64,000 nt of DNA, taken from assembly GCA_023388355.1 (NCBI GenBank), contig JAEWGI010000035.1, forward strand, positions 1 to 64,000, read 5' to 3'. The position numbers and the translations under genes are program-made. Origin of the DNA: Pseudomonadota bacterium (GTDB taxonomy: Bacteria; Pseudomonadota; Gammaproteobacteria; Xanthomonadales; Xanthomonadaceae). Position 1 is the stretch's first letter. Each line of letters begins with the position of its first letter. The notes under the pieces are model-generated. The model searched no databases. It had not been told where the DNA came from and saw only the letters and a program-made list of their open reading frames with translations. Of this stretch, positions 16,274 through 24,092 are shown one piece after another.

Positions 16274-18382
16274 TCAGGCTTCCGTCGCCGTCGCGCCCGA
16301 GGGCTGCTGGCCGACGGTGACGACGATGGTTTCCGCCGGCTTGGACGGATAGAAATAGACTTCGATGTTGAGCAGGCCCTGGTCGACCTGGTCGGGCGGG
16401 TTGTTGGAGGCGTCGCAGATGACGGTGAACACCTCTTCGGGCGATCCGGTTCCGAACGCGCCCTGCCGCCACAGCCCCAGCAGGAACGGATTGACGGCGT
16501 TGAACTTCACCGCGCTCCACAGCGACTGGCGGTTGGGTTCCTGCCGCACCCAGCGCAGCCCGCTCTTGAGACTGCTCTTGACGAAGTTGAAGAGCAGGCG
16601 CACGCCGACGTACATCCAGCGCGGGTCGGTGCTCAGCGTGCGGGACGAATCGACCACGATGCCCGCGCGCGGGATCGCGCGGATGCCGTTGACGCTGCCG
16701 TCCTTGACCAGCTGGGTATGCTCGGCGTCGGTGAGCCGGTAGCTGACGTCGAGCACGCCGGCCAGGTTGGCCTCGTCGCCGGCCGGCGCCTTCCACACCC
16801 CCCGCGCGCGCTCGACCCGTGCGAACACGCCCAGCACATGGCCCACCGGCGGGATGCTGCGGCGCGGGTTGTCGCCCACGCCTGCCGGATCGGCGATGGT
16901 GATCCACGGGGCGTACAGCGCGCCGTAGGCCTTCTTCGCCTGGAAGGACTGTCCGTAGGCGATCGCCTGGCCGGCTTCGGTGAAGCCTTCCGGGACCGCG
17001 CCGACGTACATGCAGTCGCCGCGGTTCTCGCAGTAGGAGAGGGCGGCGGCGACGATCGCCGGGTCGGTGCGTTCGCAGGTCAGCAGCTGCACGTCGTGCG
17101 GGTCGAAGGCGGAGAAGCCGGAGCGCGCGGCCGGGTCGCCGACGAAGTGGCCCGAGGTCGGCGTGCCGTCGCGGCCGGAGGCCAGCGGCGTCCACGCCAT
17201 TTGCGCGGGCCGGTCGAGGCCGGCCGCTGCAGCGCTGAGCAGGTCTTCGGCGAAGATCCAGCGCGAGCCCATCACCGGGTCGTTGATCCTGCCCGGCGCG
17301 TAGTTCGGCGTGTCGGATTCCATCGACAGGTCGGACCAGGTTTCGCGGATGTTCTCGGGCTCGCTGCCGCCTTCGGCGACGGTGAGGGTGAAGCGGAGAT
17401 TGCGCACGTGGATGCCCTGCGCGCTCCAGCCGCCGATACCGGCGATCGCCGGAGCCCAGGTGACCGCGCCCGTCAGCGGGTTGTGCGAGAGCAGCTTCAC
17501 CGTCGCCGAGTTTGCGGGTACGTCCGGGTCGTAGACCTCGATGGCGTCGCCGAGGTCGAAGTGTTCGGTGCGGCGCAGGGTCGCCGAGGTCGGGGTCACT
17601 GCGGTGGCGGTGCCCGGGACGGCGGCCGCGACGGCGAATCCGAGCGTCGCGTTCGCGGCCGTAACCTCGATCGACGTCCAGCCGTCGCCCATCCGCGCGA
17701 CCTCGCCGGTCGAGGTGAGCACGAGGTTGTCGGTCCCGTTCAGCGAGGCCAGCACGCGGCTCTGGCGGCCGTTGATCGCGTCGCGGATCTGCTCGGGCGT
17801 GGCGGCGGCGGCGCCACCCGGGAAATCGCCGGGCAGGAACGCGATCTCGGTATCGGCCGGCGCGCCGTCGACGCGCAGGGTCAGGCCGGGCAGGGCGGTC
17901 ATGTCCACCGGTGCCGCCAGCGCCACGCTTCCGGTCACGCTGGCCGGCGCCGACTCGCGCAGCCGGGTGGCCGATGGCGTGGTCGGCTCCACCCGCAGCT
18001 GCAGCGTGTTGCCCCAGGTGCCGGGATCCTCGATGCCGCGGAACCCGGCGGCGATGCGCAGGGTGGGCGCCGGCGTTGCGTCGTCGAGCGACAGCTCGGC
18101 CGGCGCATGGCCGGTGGCCGGATCGTCGGACACCACGCGGTTGACGTAGGCGACCTGGCCGCCGTTGTCGAAGAATCCCTTGACCAGGTAGGCGCCCAGG
18201 CCTCCTGCGAAATAGCCGCCGAAGCGTTCGACGAAGCGTGCGTAGGAATCCACCATCACCGCCCGGTTGGGCGTGCCGCGTCGCGTGAGGACGTTGAACC
18301 CCGCGATGGACGTGGGCGCTGCCGCCAGCACCGGAGCGCCGGTGCCGTCGACTTCCCGCACGTTGATGCCGATGAAGCTCAT
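16274..18382 (-). CDS. Contractile tail sheath protein with an inserted surface domain (702 aa)
   Basis: This 702-aa sheath starts with GINVREVDGTGAPVLAAAPTSIAGFNVLTRRG and FGGYFAGGLGAYLVKGFFDNGG, the usual N-terminal sheath block. It ends with the conserved C-terminal polymerisation region (WMYVGVRLLFNFVKSSLKSGLRWVRQEPN...LWSAVKFNAVNPFLLGLWRQGAF), where intersubunit strands exchange. Between them, residues ~150-340 form an extra region; 165-252 resemble a Flagellin_IN-like module that also occurs twice in the tail-protein-I gene (bases 17627-17890 here). The ATG overlaps the 99-aa gene's stop (ATGA). Only one sheath gene is visible. It is longer than a basic sheath of ~480 aa because of the insert. 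Confidence 0.93.
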   Translation of the reverse strand: MSFIGINVREVDGTGAPVLAAAPTSIAGFNVLTRRGTPNRAVMVDSYARFVERFGGYFAGGLGAYLVKGFFDNGGQVAYVNRVVSDDPATGHAPAELSLDDATPAPTLRIAAGFRGIEDPGTWGNTLQLRVEPTTPSATRLRESAPASVTGSVALAAPVDMTALPGLTLRVDGAPADTEIAFLPGDFPGGAAAATPEQIRDAINGRQSRVLASLNGTDNLVLTSTGEVARMGDGWTSIEVTAANATLGFAVAAAVPGTATAVTPTSATLRRTEHFDLGDAIEVYDPDVPANSATVKLLSHNPLTGAVTWAPAIAGIGGWSAQGIHVRNLRFTLTVAEGGSEPENIRETWSDLSMESDTPNYAPGRINDPVMGSRWIFAEDLLSAAAAGLDRPAQMAWTPLASGRDGTPTSGHFVGDPAARSGFSAFDPHDVQLLTCERTDPAIVAAALSYCENRGDCMYVGAVPEGFTEAGQAIAYGQSFQAKKAYGALYAPWITIADPAGVGDNPRRSIPPVGHVLGVFARVERARGVWKAPAGDEANLAGVLDVSYRLTDAEHTQLVKDGSVNGIRAIPRAGIVVDSSRTLSTDPRWMYVGVRLLFNFVKSSLKSGLRWVRQEPNRQSLWSAVKFNAVNPFLLGLWRQGAFGTGSPEEVFTVICDASNNPPDQVDQGLLNIEVYFYPSKPAETIVVTVGQQPSGATATEA

Positions 18383-18678
18383 GGTCTTTTCTTCCTTCTG
18401 GAGGGTTGCGGGGACCGCGTGGCGGCGCGGGTGCTCTTGCCCGGCTTGCGCGGCGTGGATGCGGCCTTCTCCTGCCGGGCTGGCGGCGCGACCGGTCGCA
18501 CGGCGATCGCCCTGCGGGCGACCAGGTAGGCCAGTTGCGGAAGCGCCAGCACGCTGGCTTCGATCTCGATGCTTTCGCCCGCGCCGAGCGCGCGCACGTC
18601 CCGCCCGAGGTGCAGCTCGACGGGCTGTGCGCGCAGGTTGATCAGCCGCGCGCGCGCGGGCGTCGTGTCTTCAGGCAC
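18379..18678 (-). CDS. Small basic-tailed protein upstream of the sheath, 99 aa
   Basis: It starts at a GTG (VPEDTTPARARLINLR) that overlaps the stop of the 343-aa gene by 8 bases; an ATG further upstream would overlap that gene by 98 bases and is unlikely. Residues ~10-60 form a compact beta-rich stretch (LINLRAQPVELHLGRDVRALGAGESIEIE). The last ~30 residues are Lys/Arg/Ser/Pro-rich (PRKPGKSTRAATRSPQPSRRKKRP), perhaps disordered or RNA/DNA/phosphate-binding. No family recognised. Coupling on both sides (8-base and 4-base overlaps) marks it as part of the injection-system operon. Confidence 0.65.
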   Translation of the reverse strand: MPEDTTPARARLINLRAQPVELHLGRDVRALGAGESIEIEASVLALPQLAYLVARRAIAVRPVAPPARQEKAASTPRKPGKSTRAATRSPQPSRRKKRP

Positions 18679-19702
18679 GGCCGTTCTCCTTCCATTCGAT
18701 GCGGGTGACGAAGCCTTCGACCGGCTGCACCGACGAGGACGGGGCCACGTCCTGCCAGCCGACGACACGGCAGTACAGCCGCTGCCTCGGCGCGGGGAAT
18801 GCGTCCGGGTCGCGCTCCAGCGTCGGTGCGGGCAGCGACTCGATCGACCAGGGCAGTCCCGCCACGCGCAACTCGCCGCGCGGGCCGACGCGGGCGAGCA
18901 CGGCGTCCATCAACGCGGCCTGGTCGTCGCGGTCGGCCGCCACCGGTTCGATGGCGTAACGCGCTTCGTACGCAATCGGGGCCGGCCGCATGCGGTAGCC
19001 CTCGGCGAGAAAGTCGCAGCGCTGTGGCGTGCCGGTGCCGCGGTCGGCCAGCACCTGCACGTCCAGCGGCACGATCGCGATGCAGGGCGTGGTCGCCGGC
19101 CAGCTGCCGCCGGCGGCCACGCGCTCGGCCGGCACCGGCGTTGCGTCGATGTCGGCGAACCCGTCCAGCCGCTCGAACAGCGCCTGTTCGAGATCGACCA
19201 GCAGGGCCGGCCGCACCGCGAGGATCTGGTCGATATGGATATGGAACGCGGCCGAGGCGTCGATACAGCGCAGTTCGGCGGTCGTGACCGCACCGCGCAC
19301 CGCCGGCGGCAGGTCGGCGAGGGACAGACGCACGACGTCCCAGGTTCCGCCGCCGCCGAGCGGGATGCGCCGGTGCCAGTCGTTTCCGGGCGCGTCGATC
19401 GGCAGCGCGGCGCTGCCCAGGCGCAGTTCGAGGTAGAACCCGGGTGCCGAAGCGCGGTCGCCGCGCAGCACCAGGCGCAGTTCGTCGTAGTCGTCGAGGT
19501 TCTCGCCGGGCAGCGTGCACCGGGCGAGATGGTCAAGCGACAGCGGCGAGAACGCGAGCCGGATGCTGTGCCGGTCGCCGCCGGGCGTGTCCAGGGCGAG
19601 CTCTTCGTCCACCGCGATCGCGGTGGACGGCGTGGTCCCGTCGGATTCCAGCGCCTGCCAGTCGGCAAGCGTGGAGAACGCATCAAGTTGCCGGAACGGC
19701 AT
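18671..19702 (-). CDS. Injection-system operon protein with jelly-roll-like N-domain, 343 aa (possible tail-terminator relative)
   Basis: This 343-aa protein starts at an ATG with GGAGGG upstream. Residues ~1-165 look like a beta-sandwich domain (LPGENLDDYDELRLVLRGD...FYLELRLGSAALP...TWDVVRLSLADLP...HIHIDQILAVRP), reminiscent of carbohydrate-binding or galactose-binding folds. Residues ~168-343 (LVDLEQALFERLDGFADI..., IAIVPLDVQVL, YEARYAIEPVAADRDDQAALMDAVLARVG) have the layout of a tail-terminator or Pvc16-like domain: a first helix, a strand, then a helix after a polar loop. Genes at this place, just upstream of the sheath, are often Pvc16-type in eCIS. The likeness is by pattern only, so function is a guess. 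Confidence 0.6.
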   Translation of the reverse strand: MPFRQLDAFSTLADWQALESDGTTPSTAIAVDEELALDTPGGDRHSIRLAFSPLSLDHLARCTLPGENLDDYDELRLVLRGDRASAPGFYLELRLGSAALPIDAPGNDWHRRIPLGGGGTWDVVRLSLADLPPAVRGAVTTAELRCIDASAAFHIHIDQILAVRPALLVDLEQALFERLDGFADIDATPVPAERVAAGGSWPATTPCIAIVPLDVQVLADRGTGTPQRCDFLAEGYRMRPAPIAYEARYAIEPVAADRDDQAALMDAVLARVGPRGELRVAGLPWSIESLPAPTLERDPDAFPAPRQRLYCRVVGWQDVAPSSSVQPVEGFVTRIEWKENGRA

Positions 19703-19744
19703 GATGCCCTCCGTTGCGCGACGTCGCAGGCCGCATCGCCGCGC

Positions 19745-20026
19745 TCATGCCAAGCGCCTCGACAGCTGCAGCACGATCTCGTCGAGCCGCTGCGGGGAGG
19801 CGATGCAGCGGTACCGGCCGGCGCCGCTGAAGCCGGCGCGTACTTCCAGCAGTCCGCGCGCGCGCATCCATTCGAGCGCGTCTGCCAGCGCCTGCCCGTC
19901 GACCATCGCTCCGTCGCGGAACCACCACGTCGCGATGCCTTTCGCGGAGTCCGAATGCTGCGGGAACTCCTTCAGGTGGCTGGCGAGTGCTCTGACGACC
20001 GCAAGCATTTCAGGATATTCGTCCAT
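19745..20026 (-). CDS. First gene of the injection-system operon, 93-aa winged-helix-like protein
   Basis: This 93-aa protein begins MDEYPEMLAVVRALASHLKEF; the chosen ATG has AGGAAGG five bases upstream and lies about 12 bases after the predicted transcription start of the sigma-54 promoter. The same frame extends further upstream, but that part would run through the promoter. The sequence is alpha-helical with ADALEWMRARGLLEVRAGFSGAGRYRCIASPQRLDEIVLQL, a helix then a beta hairpin then a helix, as in small winged-helix proteins. It might be an operon-specific regulator or a small structural protein. No family recognised. Confidence 0.65.
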   Translation of the reverse strand: MDEYPEMLAVVRALASHLKEFPQHSDSAKGIATWWFRDGAMVDGQALADALEWMRARGLLEVRAGFSGAGRYRCIASPQRLDEIVLQLSRRLA

Positions 20027-20049
20027 GGGTCCTTCCTGCTTGGTATGTC

Positions 20050-20065
20050 GCAAACTGCGTGCCAA
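20050..20065 (-). promoter_or_regulatory. Sigma-54 promoter of the injection-system operon
   Basis: On the minus strand the sequence TTGGCACGCAGTTTGC fits the sigma-54 consensus TGGCAC-N5-TTGC with no mismatch; the -24 GG is at 20063-20062 and the -12 GC at 20051-20050. Transcription should start near 20038, leaving a leader of ~12 bases with an AGGAAGG ribosome site before the 93-aa gene. A sigma-54 activator gene ends 237 bases upstream on the same strand. All cluster genes down to the left edge are packed without room for another strong promoter, so this site probably drives the whole operon. Confidence 0.82.
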
Positions 20066-20302
20066 CGAGAAGCGCTCTGCAAGTCGTTGAATCGACGCGG
20101 AAAGAAATGCGCGCTCCGAGGGCAGGCAGGTTCGTTTTGTCCGCTCCGTTCGAGCGTGCGAAGGCGTGCATTCGCGGCGATGCGCGGCGCAGGCGCGCGG
20201 TCGCGATTGTCCTTGCGGGTGGACCGAAATGTCCGGGTCACGCGAGCGCCACGGCATCCCGCCTGCGTGCGGCGGCGCATCGTGGTAGCGGGGGCGGGTT
20301 GC

Positions 20303-21328
20303 TCAGCCAGCGTCGCTGAAGCGACGGCTGTCGATCTTGTGCTTGCGGACCAGCTCGAAGAATGCGCGCCGGTTCTTCTTTGCCGCTCGCGCGGCGTGGG
20401 TGATGTTGCCGTTGTGGATCGAGAGCAGGGTCTCGATGTAGCGCCGCTCGAAGCGGTCGACGAAGCGCTTTTTCGCGGCCCGGAACGACTCGGTGGCGAT
20501 GCTGCCGCCCTCGGCGCCATCCATGCCGGCCCCGCCGTCGATGTCGATGTCGCCGGCGTAGATCTCGTTCCGGTCCGACAGCAGCAGCGAGCGTTCGATC
20601 ACGTGGCGCAGTTCGCGCACGTTTCCCGGCCAGTCGTGGTCGACCAGCTTCAGCAGGGCGTCCGGCGACAGCCGCCGACGCGGGCGCTGCGGCGCGTCGG
20701 GGTCGGGGCTGCGTTCGAACAACTCCATGAAGTGCACGGCCAGCGCAGCGATGTCCTCGCGCCGTTCACGCAGCGGCGGCAGGCTGACCGGCAGCACGTT
20801 GAGGCGGAAATAAAGGTCCTGGCGGAATGCGTTGCGGCTGGCCAGGGTGCGCAGGTCGCGGTTGCTCGATGCGATTACGCGCACGTTCGAGCGACAGACC
20901 GTGTTCGAGCCCACCGGACGGTACTCCTGCTGCTGCAGGAAGCGCAGCAGCTTGCCCTGGGCGAGCAGCGGGAGGCAGTCGATGTCGTCGAGGAACAGGG
21001 TGCCGCCCTCGGCTTCCCTGACCAGGCCGTGGCGCGAACTGTTGGCCGTGGTGAATGCACCCTTCACGTGGCCGAACAGCTCGCTCTCGATCAGTTCCAC
21101 CGGCACCGCGGCGCAGTTGATCGCCACCCAGGGGCCGGCCGAGCGCGGGGACATGTAGTGCAGCGCCTGCGCGCAGATTTCCTTGCCGGTGCCGGTTTCA
21201 CCGACGATCAGGACGCACGAGTCGCTGTTGGCGATGACCGGCAGCCGCGCCGCGATCTGGGCGCAGGCGCGGCTGGCGTAGACGAAACCACGTACCTGCG
21301 GTGTGCTGTCCATCGCTTCACCGCCCAT
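20303..21328 (-). CDS. Sigma-54-dependent activator without receiver domain
   Basis: This 341-aa protein is an AAA+ activator followed by a Fis-type helix-turn-helix. Walker A is GETGTGKE (~44-51). The sigma-54 contact loop reads GAFTTA instead of GAFTGA, and Walker B reads LFLDDID instead of the usual LFLDE-I. NPGNVREL appears in the variant WPGNVRELRHVIERSLLL at ~233-250. The C-terminus (YIETLLSIHNGNITHAARAAKKNRRAFFELVRKHKID) is the DNA-binding domain. No N-terminal sensory domain is present; only ~20 residues precede the AAA+ core, as in PspF. It lies just upstream of a sigma-54 promoter, so it very likely activates the injection system. An alternative start at MDSTPQ (21313) is possible. 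Confidence 0.9.
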   Translation of the reverse strand: MGGEAMDSTPQVRGFVYASRACAQIAARLPVIANSDSCVLIVGETGTGKEICAQALHYMSPRSAGPWVAINCAAVPVELIESELFGHVKGAFTTANSSRHGLVREAEGGTLFLDDIDCLPLLAQGKLLRFLQQQEYRPVGSNTVCRSNVRVIASSNRDLRTLASRNAFRQDLYFRLNVLPVSLPPLRERREDIAALAVHFMELFERSPDPDAPQRPRRRLSPDALLKLVDHDWPGNVRELRHVIERSLLLSDRNEIYAGDIDIDGGAGMDGAEGGSIATESFRAAKKRFVDRFERRYIETLLSIHNGNITHAARAAKKNRRAFFELVRKHKIDSRRFSDAG

Positions 21329-21849
21329 CCGTCGCCGCCGAGCGGTGACGCGGGAGGATGTCCTGGGCGGTACCGTGCCGGATCCTGCCGGGCGCGGGCG
21401 CAGCCCCTGGCGGGACCGCGAGCGGGTGGTCGCATCCGCGGGCGTGGTCGCGGAAGTCTGTGGCCGGTGGGGCCGGTCGAAACGCCTGGGCCTTCATGCA
21501 TCCTCCGCACGGCCCCGCGCGCGCCGCGACGAATGCAATCGCCCGCGATGCGCGCGCAGCCAGCGCTTGCTGCGCGTCAGTCCCCTGTATCGGTTGTCGA
21601 GGGCGCCGCATCCTGCGACTGCACGTTCCGCACTGCCGAACGCCTGACCGGATGCCGGCCCGGACCGCACTGCACGCGTCGTCGCCGGCGCGGGCATGCA
21701 CGATCCATGTTTCCCAGACAACGGCAATGCCGCGCGCGGGCGGACAGGTGGATGCGGAGAAGTGGCGGAAACTGCGGGATCCGTGACGGGCGCCGCATCT
21801 TCGCCGTGCGCGTGGTCAAAGGTGCTTGCGCAGCCGGCGCCCGGCGCGC
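21329..21849. other. Intergenic stretch with no supported gene
   Basis: These ~520 bases lie between the sigma-54 activator and a small membrane-protein gene, both on the minus strand. Several frames are open because of the GC content, but their translations are Arg/Pro-rich and look non-coding. No tRNA, clear terminator hairpin or repeat was seen. The promoter of the activator gene should lie near 21330-21450, but I could not pick a convincing -35/-10 pair. Confidence 0.5.
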
Positions 21850-22329
21850 TCAGTCTCCGGGCTGGGTGGTCGCCTGCTGCTGCAGGCGCCACTGCCGCCG
21901 CTTGTGGATCCGGCGGACGCCCAGGGTCACCGCCGCCGTGCCGCCGGCCAGGAACATCGAGGCGGCCTGAAGCATCCGATCGCGGTCTTCGGCGTCCGGC
22001 TGAAGCAGCATGTGCAGGCTGACCGCAGCGAACACCAGCGCGAGGATTCCGGCCAGCAGCAGGCTGGCGCCTGCCGGAGGCGGGGCAAGGCCCAGCCGCT
22101 CGCGTTCGGCGGCGCGCGCCGCGCGGCGGACAAGGAGCCACATCACCACCGCGAAGCAGGCCACCGCGAACGCCAGGAAGATGAGCTGCAGGCGCCCGCG
22201 CTCGAATGGGCCGAACGCCAGGTCGAACAGCAGCCCCAGCATCGCGCCCAGGTAAGTGGCGATCAGGGCGGCGCCGAGGGTGCGGATCACCCACTGGGCA
22301 GGAGCGGACAGGGGAGTGGTGTAGGGCAT
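21850..22329 (-). CDS. Small membrane protein with four predicted helices, 159 aa
   Basis: This is a 159-aa protein of unknown function. Four hydrophobic segments are visible at ~10-35 (VIRTLGAALIATYLGAMLGLLF), ~45-68 (LIFLAFAVACFAVVMWLLV), ~85-107 (LLLAGILALVFAAVSLHMLL) and ~120-138 (AASMFLAGGTAAVTLGV), with a basic Arg/Lys/Gln-rich C-terminus (RIHKRRQWRLQQQ). The start at 22329 (MPYTTPLSAP) is chosen because the upstream extension is Arg-rich and not membrane-like. No neighbour suggests a role. Confidence 0.65.
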   Translation of the reverse strand: MPYTTPLSAPAQWVIRTLGAALIATYLGAMLGLLFDLAFGPFERGRLQLIFLAFAVACFAVVMWLLVRRAARAAERERLGLAPPPAGASLLLAGILALVFAAVSLHMLLQPDAEDRDRMLQAASMFLAGGTAAVTLGVRRIHKRRQWRLQQQATTQPGD

Positions 22330-22625
22330 GGACGTCGGGCTTGAAGGGCGGCGCACACCATAGCGCGCGCGACGGGGCCGATCCAGAACGCGCGCGCCGC
22401 GATGCGGCGCGGAAGCGGCGTCGGCAACCGCCGTCACGCCGTCCCTGCGGATCCCGATGCTGCTACTGCCCATGCCTTGCGCCGGCACCGCGCGCGGGCC
22501 GGTGTTCGACACGCGCGTGCACCTGCGCGACGGCGAGGTCCCGCTGTGCGACTACCTGGAGGACGACCAGAAGACAACGATCCGCGCCGGCAACGCACGC
22601 AGGCGGTTCGGGCGCTGGAGCACCG

Positions 22626-23411
22626 TCACTCCCGGTTGCGATCCCCCACCGACTCCACGATCAGCGTCGCCACCCCGCGCGGGTCTTCCTGCTGGGCCAC
22701 ATGGCCACCGGGGAAGGTGCGGATGGTCCAGCCGCGCGCCACCGCGTTCTGCCAGCTCTTGTCCTTCTTCGCGCGCTCCTCGGCCGACTGGTCCTTGGGC
22801 ACGAAGGCCACATAGGTCACCGGCAGCGCCAGCGCGGCCGGGTTGCGGTACGACACCGGCTGTTCGAAGCACTTGATCGACTGCTTGACGCTGTAGGGCG
22901 GCTTGTCGCCCGGCTTCACCCACGGCACCTGCATGAAACCGTCGCGGAAGCGGTCGGCCGGCATCGGCCCGCGGCTGCCGAACAGGTCCCAGATCGACTG
23001 GCCATCCTCAGGCACGGCCGCGTCGAGGAACACCACGTGGCGCAGGCGCTCGGGAATCCGGTCCATCACCCCGGTCACCACCATGCCGCCATAGCTGTGG
23101 CCGGTGAGCACCACGTCATGCAGGTCTTCGAACAGGATCAGGTTGACCACGTCGTTGATGTGGGTCTCGAGATCGACCTCGGTGCTGTTGAGGTGTTCGC
23201 GCTCGCCCAGCCCGGTGAGCGTCGGCCGGTACACCGTATGCCCGTCGTCGGTGAGGAACCGGCCGGTGCGCTTCCATTCCCAGCCGCCGGCGGTGGCGCC
23301 GTGCACCAGCACGATGGTCTGCTTCTCCCCGGCCTTCGCCGGCGCGACGAACGAAACGGCGAGGAGGGCGCCGGACAGCAGGACGGCAAGGTAGCGATGG
23401 AGTTGCTTCAT
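22626..23411 (-). CDS. Exported alpha/beta hydrolase
   Basis: This 261-aa protein starts with a clear signal peptide (MKQLHRYLAVLLSGALLAVSFVAPAKA, cleavage after AKA at ~27). The alpha/beta hydrolase core follows: VLVHGATAGGWEWK (oxyanion loop), TLTGLGER, the nucleophile elbow GHSYGGMV with Ser at ~98, and the C-terminal His in GGHVAQQEDP. It resembles the esterase/hydroxynitrile-lyase-like branch with the motif GLGER-HL. Substrate unknown; the product should act in the periplasm. It is monocistronic and separated by ~300 bases from the next gene. Confidence 0.8.
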   Translation of the reverse strand: MKQLHRYLAVLLSGALLAVSFVAPAKAGEKQTIVLVHGATAGGWEWKRTGRFLTDDGHTVYRPTLTGLGEREHLNSTEVDLETHINDVVNLILFEDLHDVVLTGHSYGGMVVTGVMDRIPERLRHVVFLDAAVPEDGQSIWDLFGSRGPMPADRFRDGFMQVPWVKPGDKPPYSVKQSIKCFEQPVSYRNPAALALPVTYVAFVPKDQSAEERAKKDKSWQNAVARGWTIRTFPGGHVAQQEDPRGVATLIVESVGDRNRE

Positions 23412-23865
23412 GTGTGTTCGCGTGGTGGCTGAGGGGACTGTCCCTGCACCCAGATTGCCACGCGGGCGAGCCGCTGCGGGCGCGAAATACCCCGCGATCC
23501 GATATCCGATCGCATGGATTCCGTTGTCGGATCGATGAGGCCGCGCTGGACCGCGCCGCGTTGCGGCGCGCTTGTGCGAACGCTGCATTGCCGACGATCC
23601 GGGTCTCGCTGACCCTGGCCCCCTTCAGGGAGTCTCCTGGCCGGAAAAGTGCGGGAAAGCTTGTACTTGCCGGGTGTCAGGGATCAGGGGGAGCCTACGC
23701 CGATGCGATCCAGTCAGCCCCGGGGAGGGCAGCCGGTTGGAGTAGAAACGTGTGCCGCCGATGTAGCGGTGCATGTGTGCGGCTCATCGGGCACCCCCGT
23801 GCGCAGCCGATGCCTGGCACACGGAAGGGAGCGTCGATCGATTTGCTGTCACCAGCAGCCATGAA
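23412..23865. other. Intergenic stretch between the hydrolase gene and the tRNA-Val terminator
   Basis: About 450 bases with lower coding character and somewhat lower GC in places (around 23640-23690 and 23740-23850). Short open frames exist on the plus strand, but none has a ribosome site or a recognisable product. No repeat or tRNA-like copy was found, although the position next to a tRNA gene is a common integration site. Confidence 0.45.
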
Positions 23866-23888
23866 AAAGCCGGCCCAAGGCCGGCTTT
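23866..23888 (-). terminator. Intrinsic terminator of tRNA-Val
   Basis: A perfect 10-bp inverted repeat (AAAGCCGGCC / GGCCGGCTTT, 3-base loop) is followed on the minus strand by five T residues. It lies ~30 bases beyond the CCA end of tRNA-Val, as expected for its terminator. Confidence 0.85.
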
Positions 23889-23919
23889 GACGTAAATTGC
23901 TGTATTGACAGCAAGAATT

Positions 23920-23994
23920 TGGTGGGCGGTGCAGGGTTCGAACCTGCGACCCTTGCCGTGTGAAGGCAATGCTCTACCGCTGAGCTAACCGCCC
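23920..23994 (-). tRNA. tRNA-Val (CAC anticodon)
   Basis: The 75-base minus-strand sequence begins GGGCGGTTAGCTCAGCGGTA (acceptor and D arm). Its anticodon arm is TTGCC-TTCACAC-GGCAA with anticodon CAC (reads GUG), its T arm is GCAGGTTCGAACCCTGC, and the acceptor closes with ACCGCCC followed by an encoded ACCA. All stems pair well. It has its own promoter and terminator. Confidence 0.97.
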
Positions 23995-24063
23995 GGGTCT
24001 CGCGGAGCCGGCGGGGCCGGGCGCGGGTTTCCGCGGCGCGGGGCACGGGGAAACGGGACGCGA

Positions 24064-24092
24064 ATTCTACGTTGGCGCTGCCGGGGCGGCAA
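24064..24092 (-). promoter_or_regulatory. Sigma-70 promoter for tRNA-Val
   Basis: On the minus strand TTGCCG (24092-24087) and TAGAAT (24069-24064) are separated by exactly 17 bases. Predicted start near 24057, about 60 bases before the mature tRNA. The remnant gene upstream ends inside this promoter. Confidence 0.65.

Noticed and set aside
1..20026. Type VI secretion system
   Set aside because: No TssJ, TssL, TssM or ClpV; the sheath is a single-chain phage type and the baseplate has gpI/gpJ and CIS-tube genes.
22402..22815. Possible plus-strand small gene (MLLLPMPCAGTARG...) between two minus-strand genes
   Set aside because: The frame runs into the antisense of the hydrolase gene and has no family or ribosome site.
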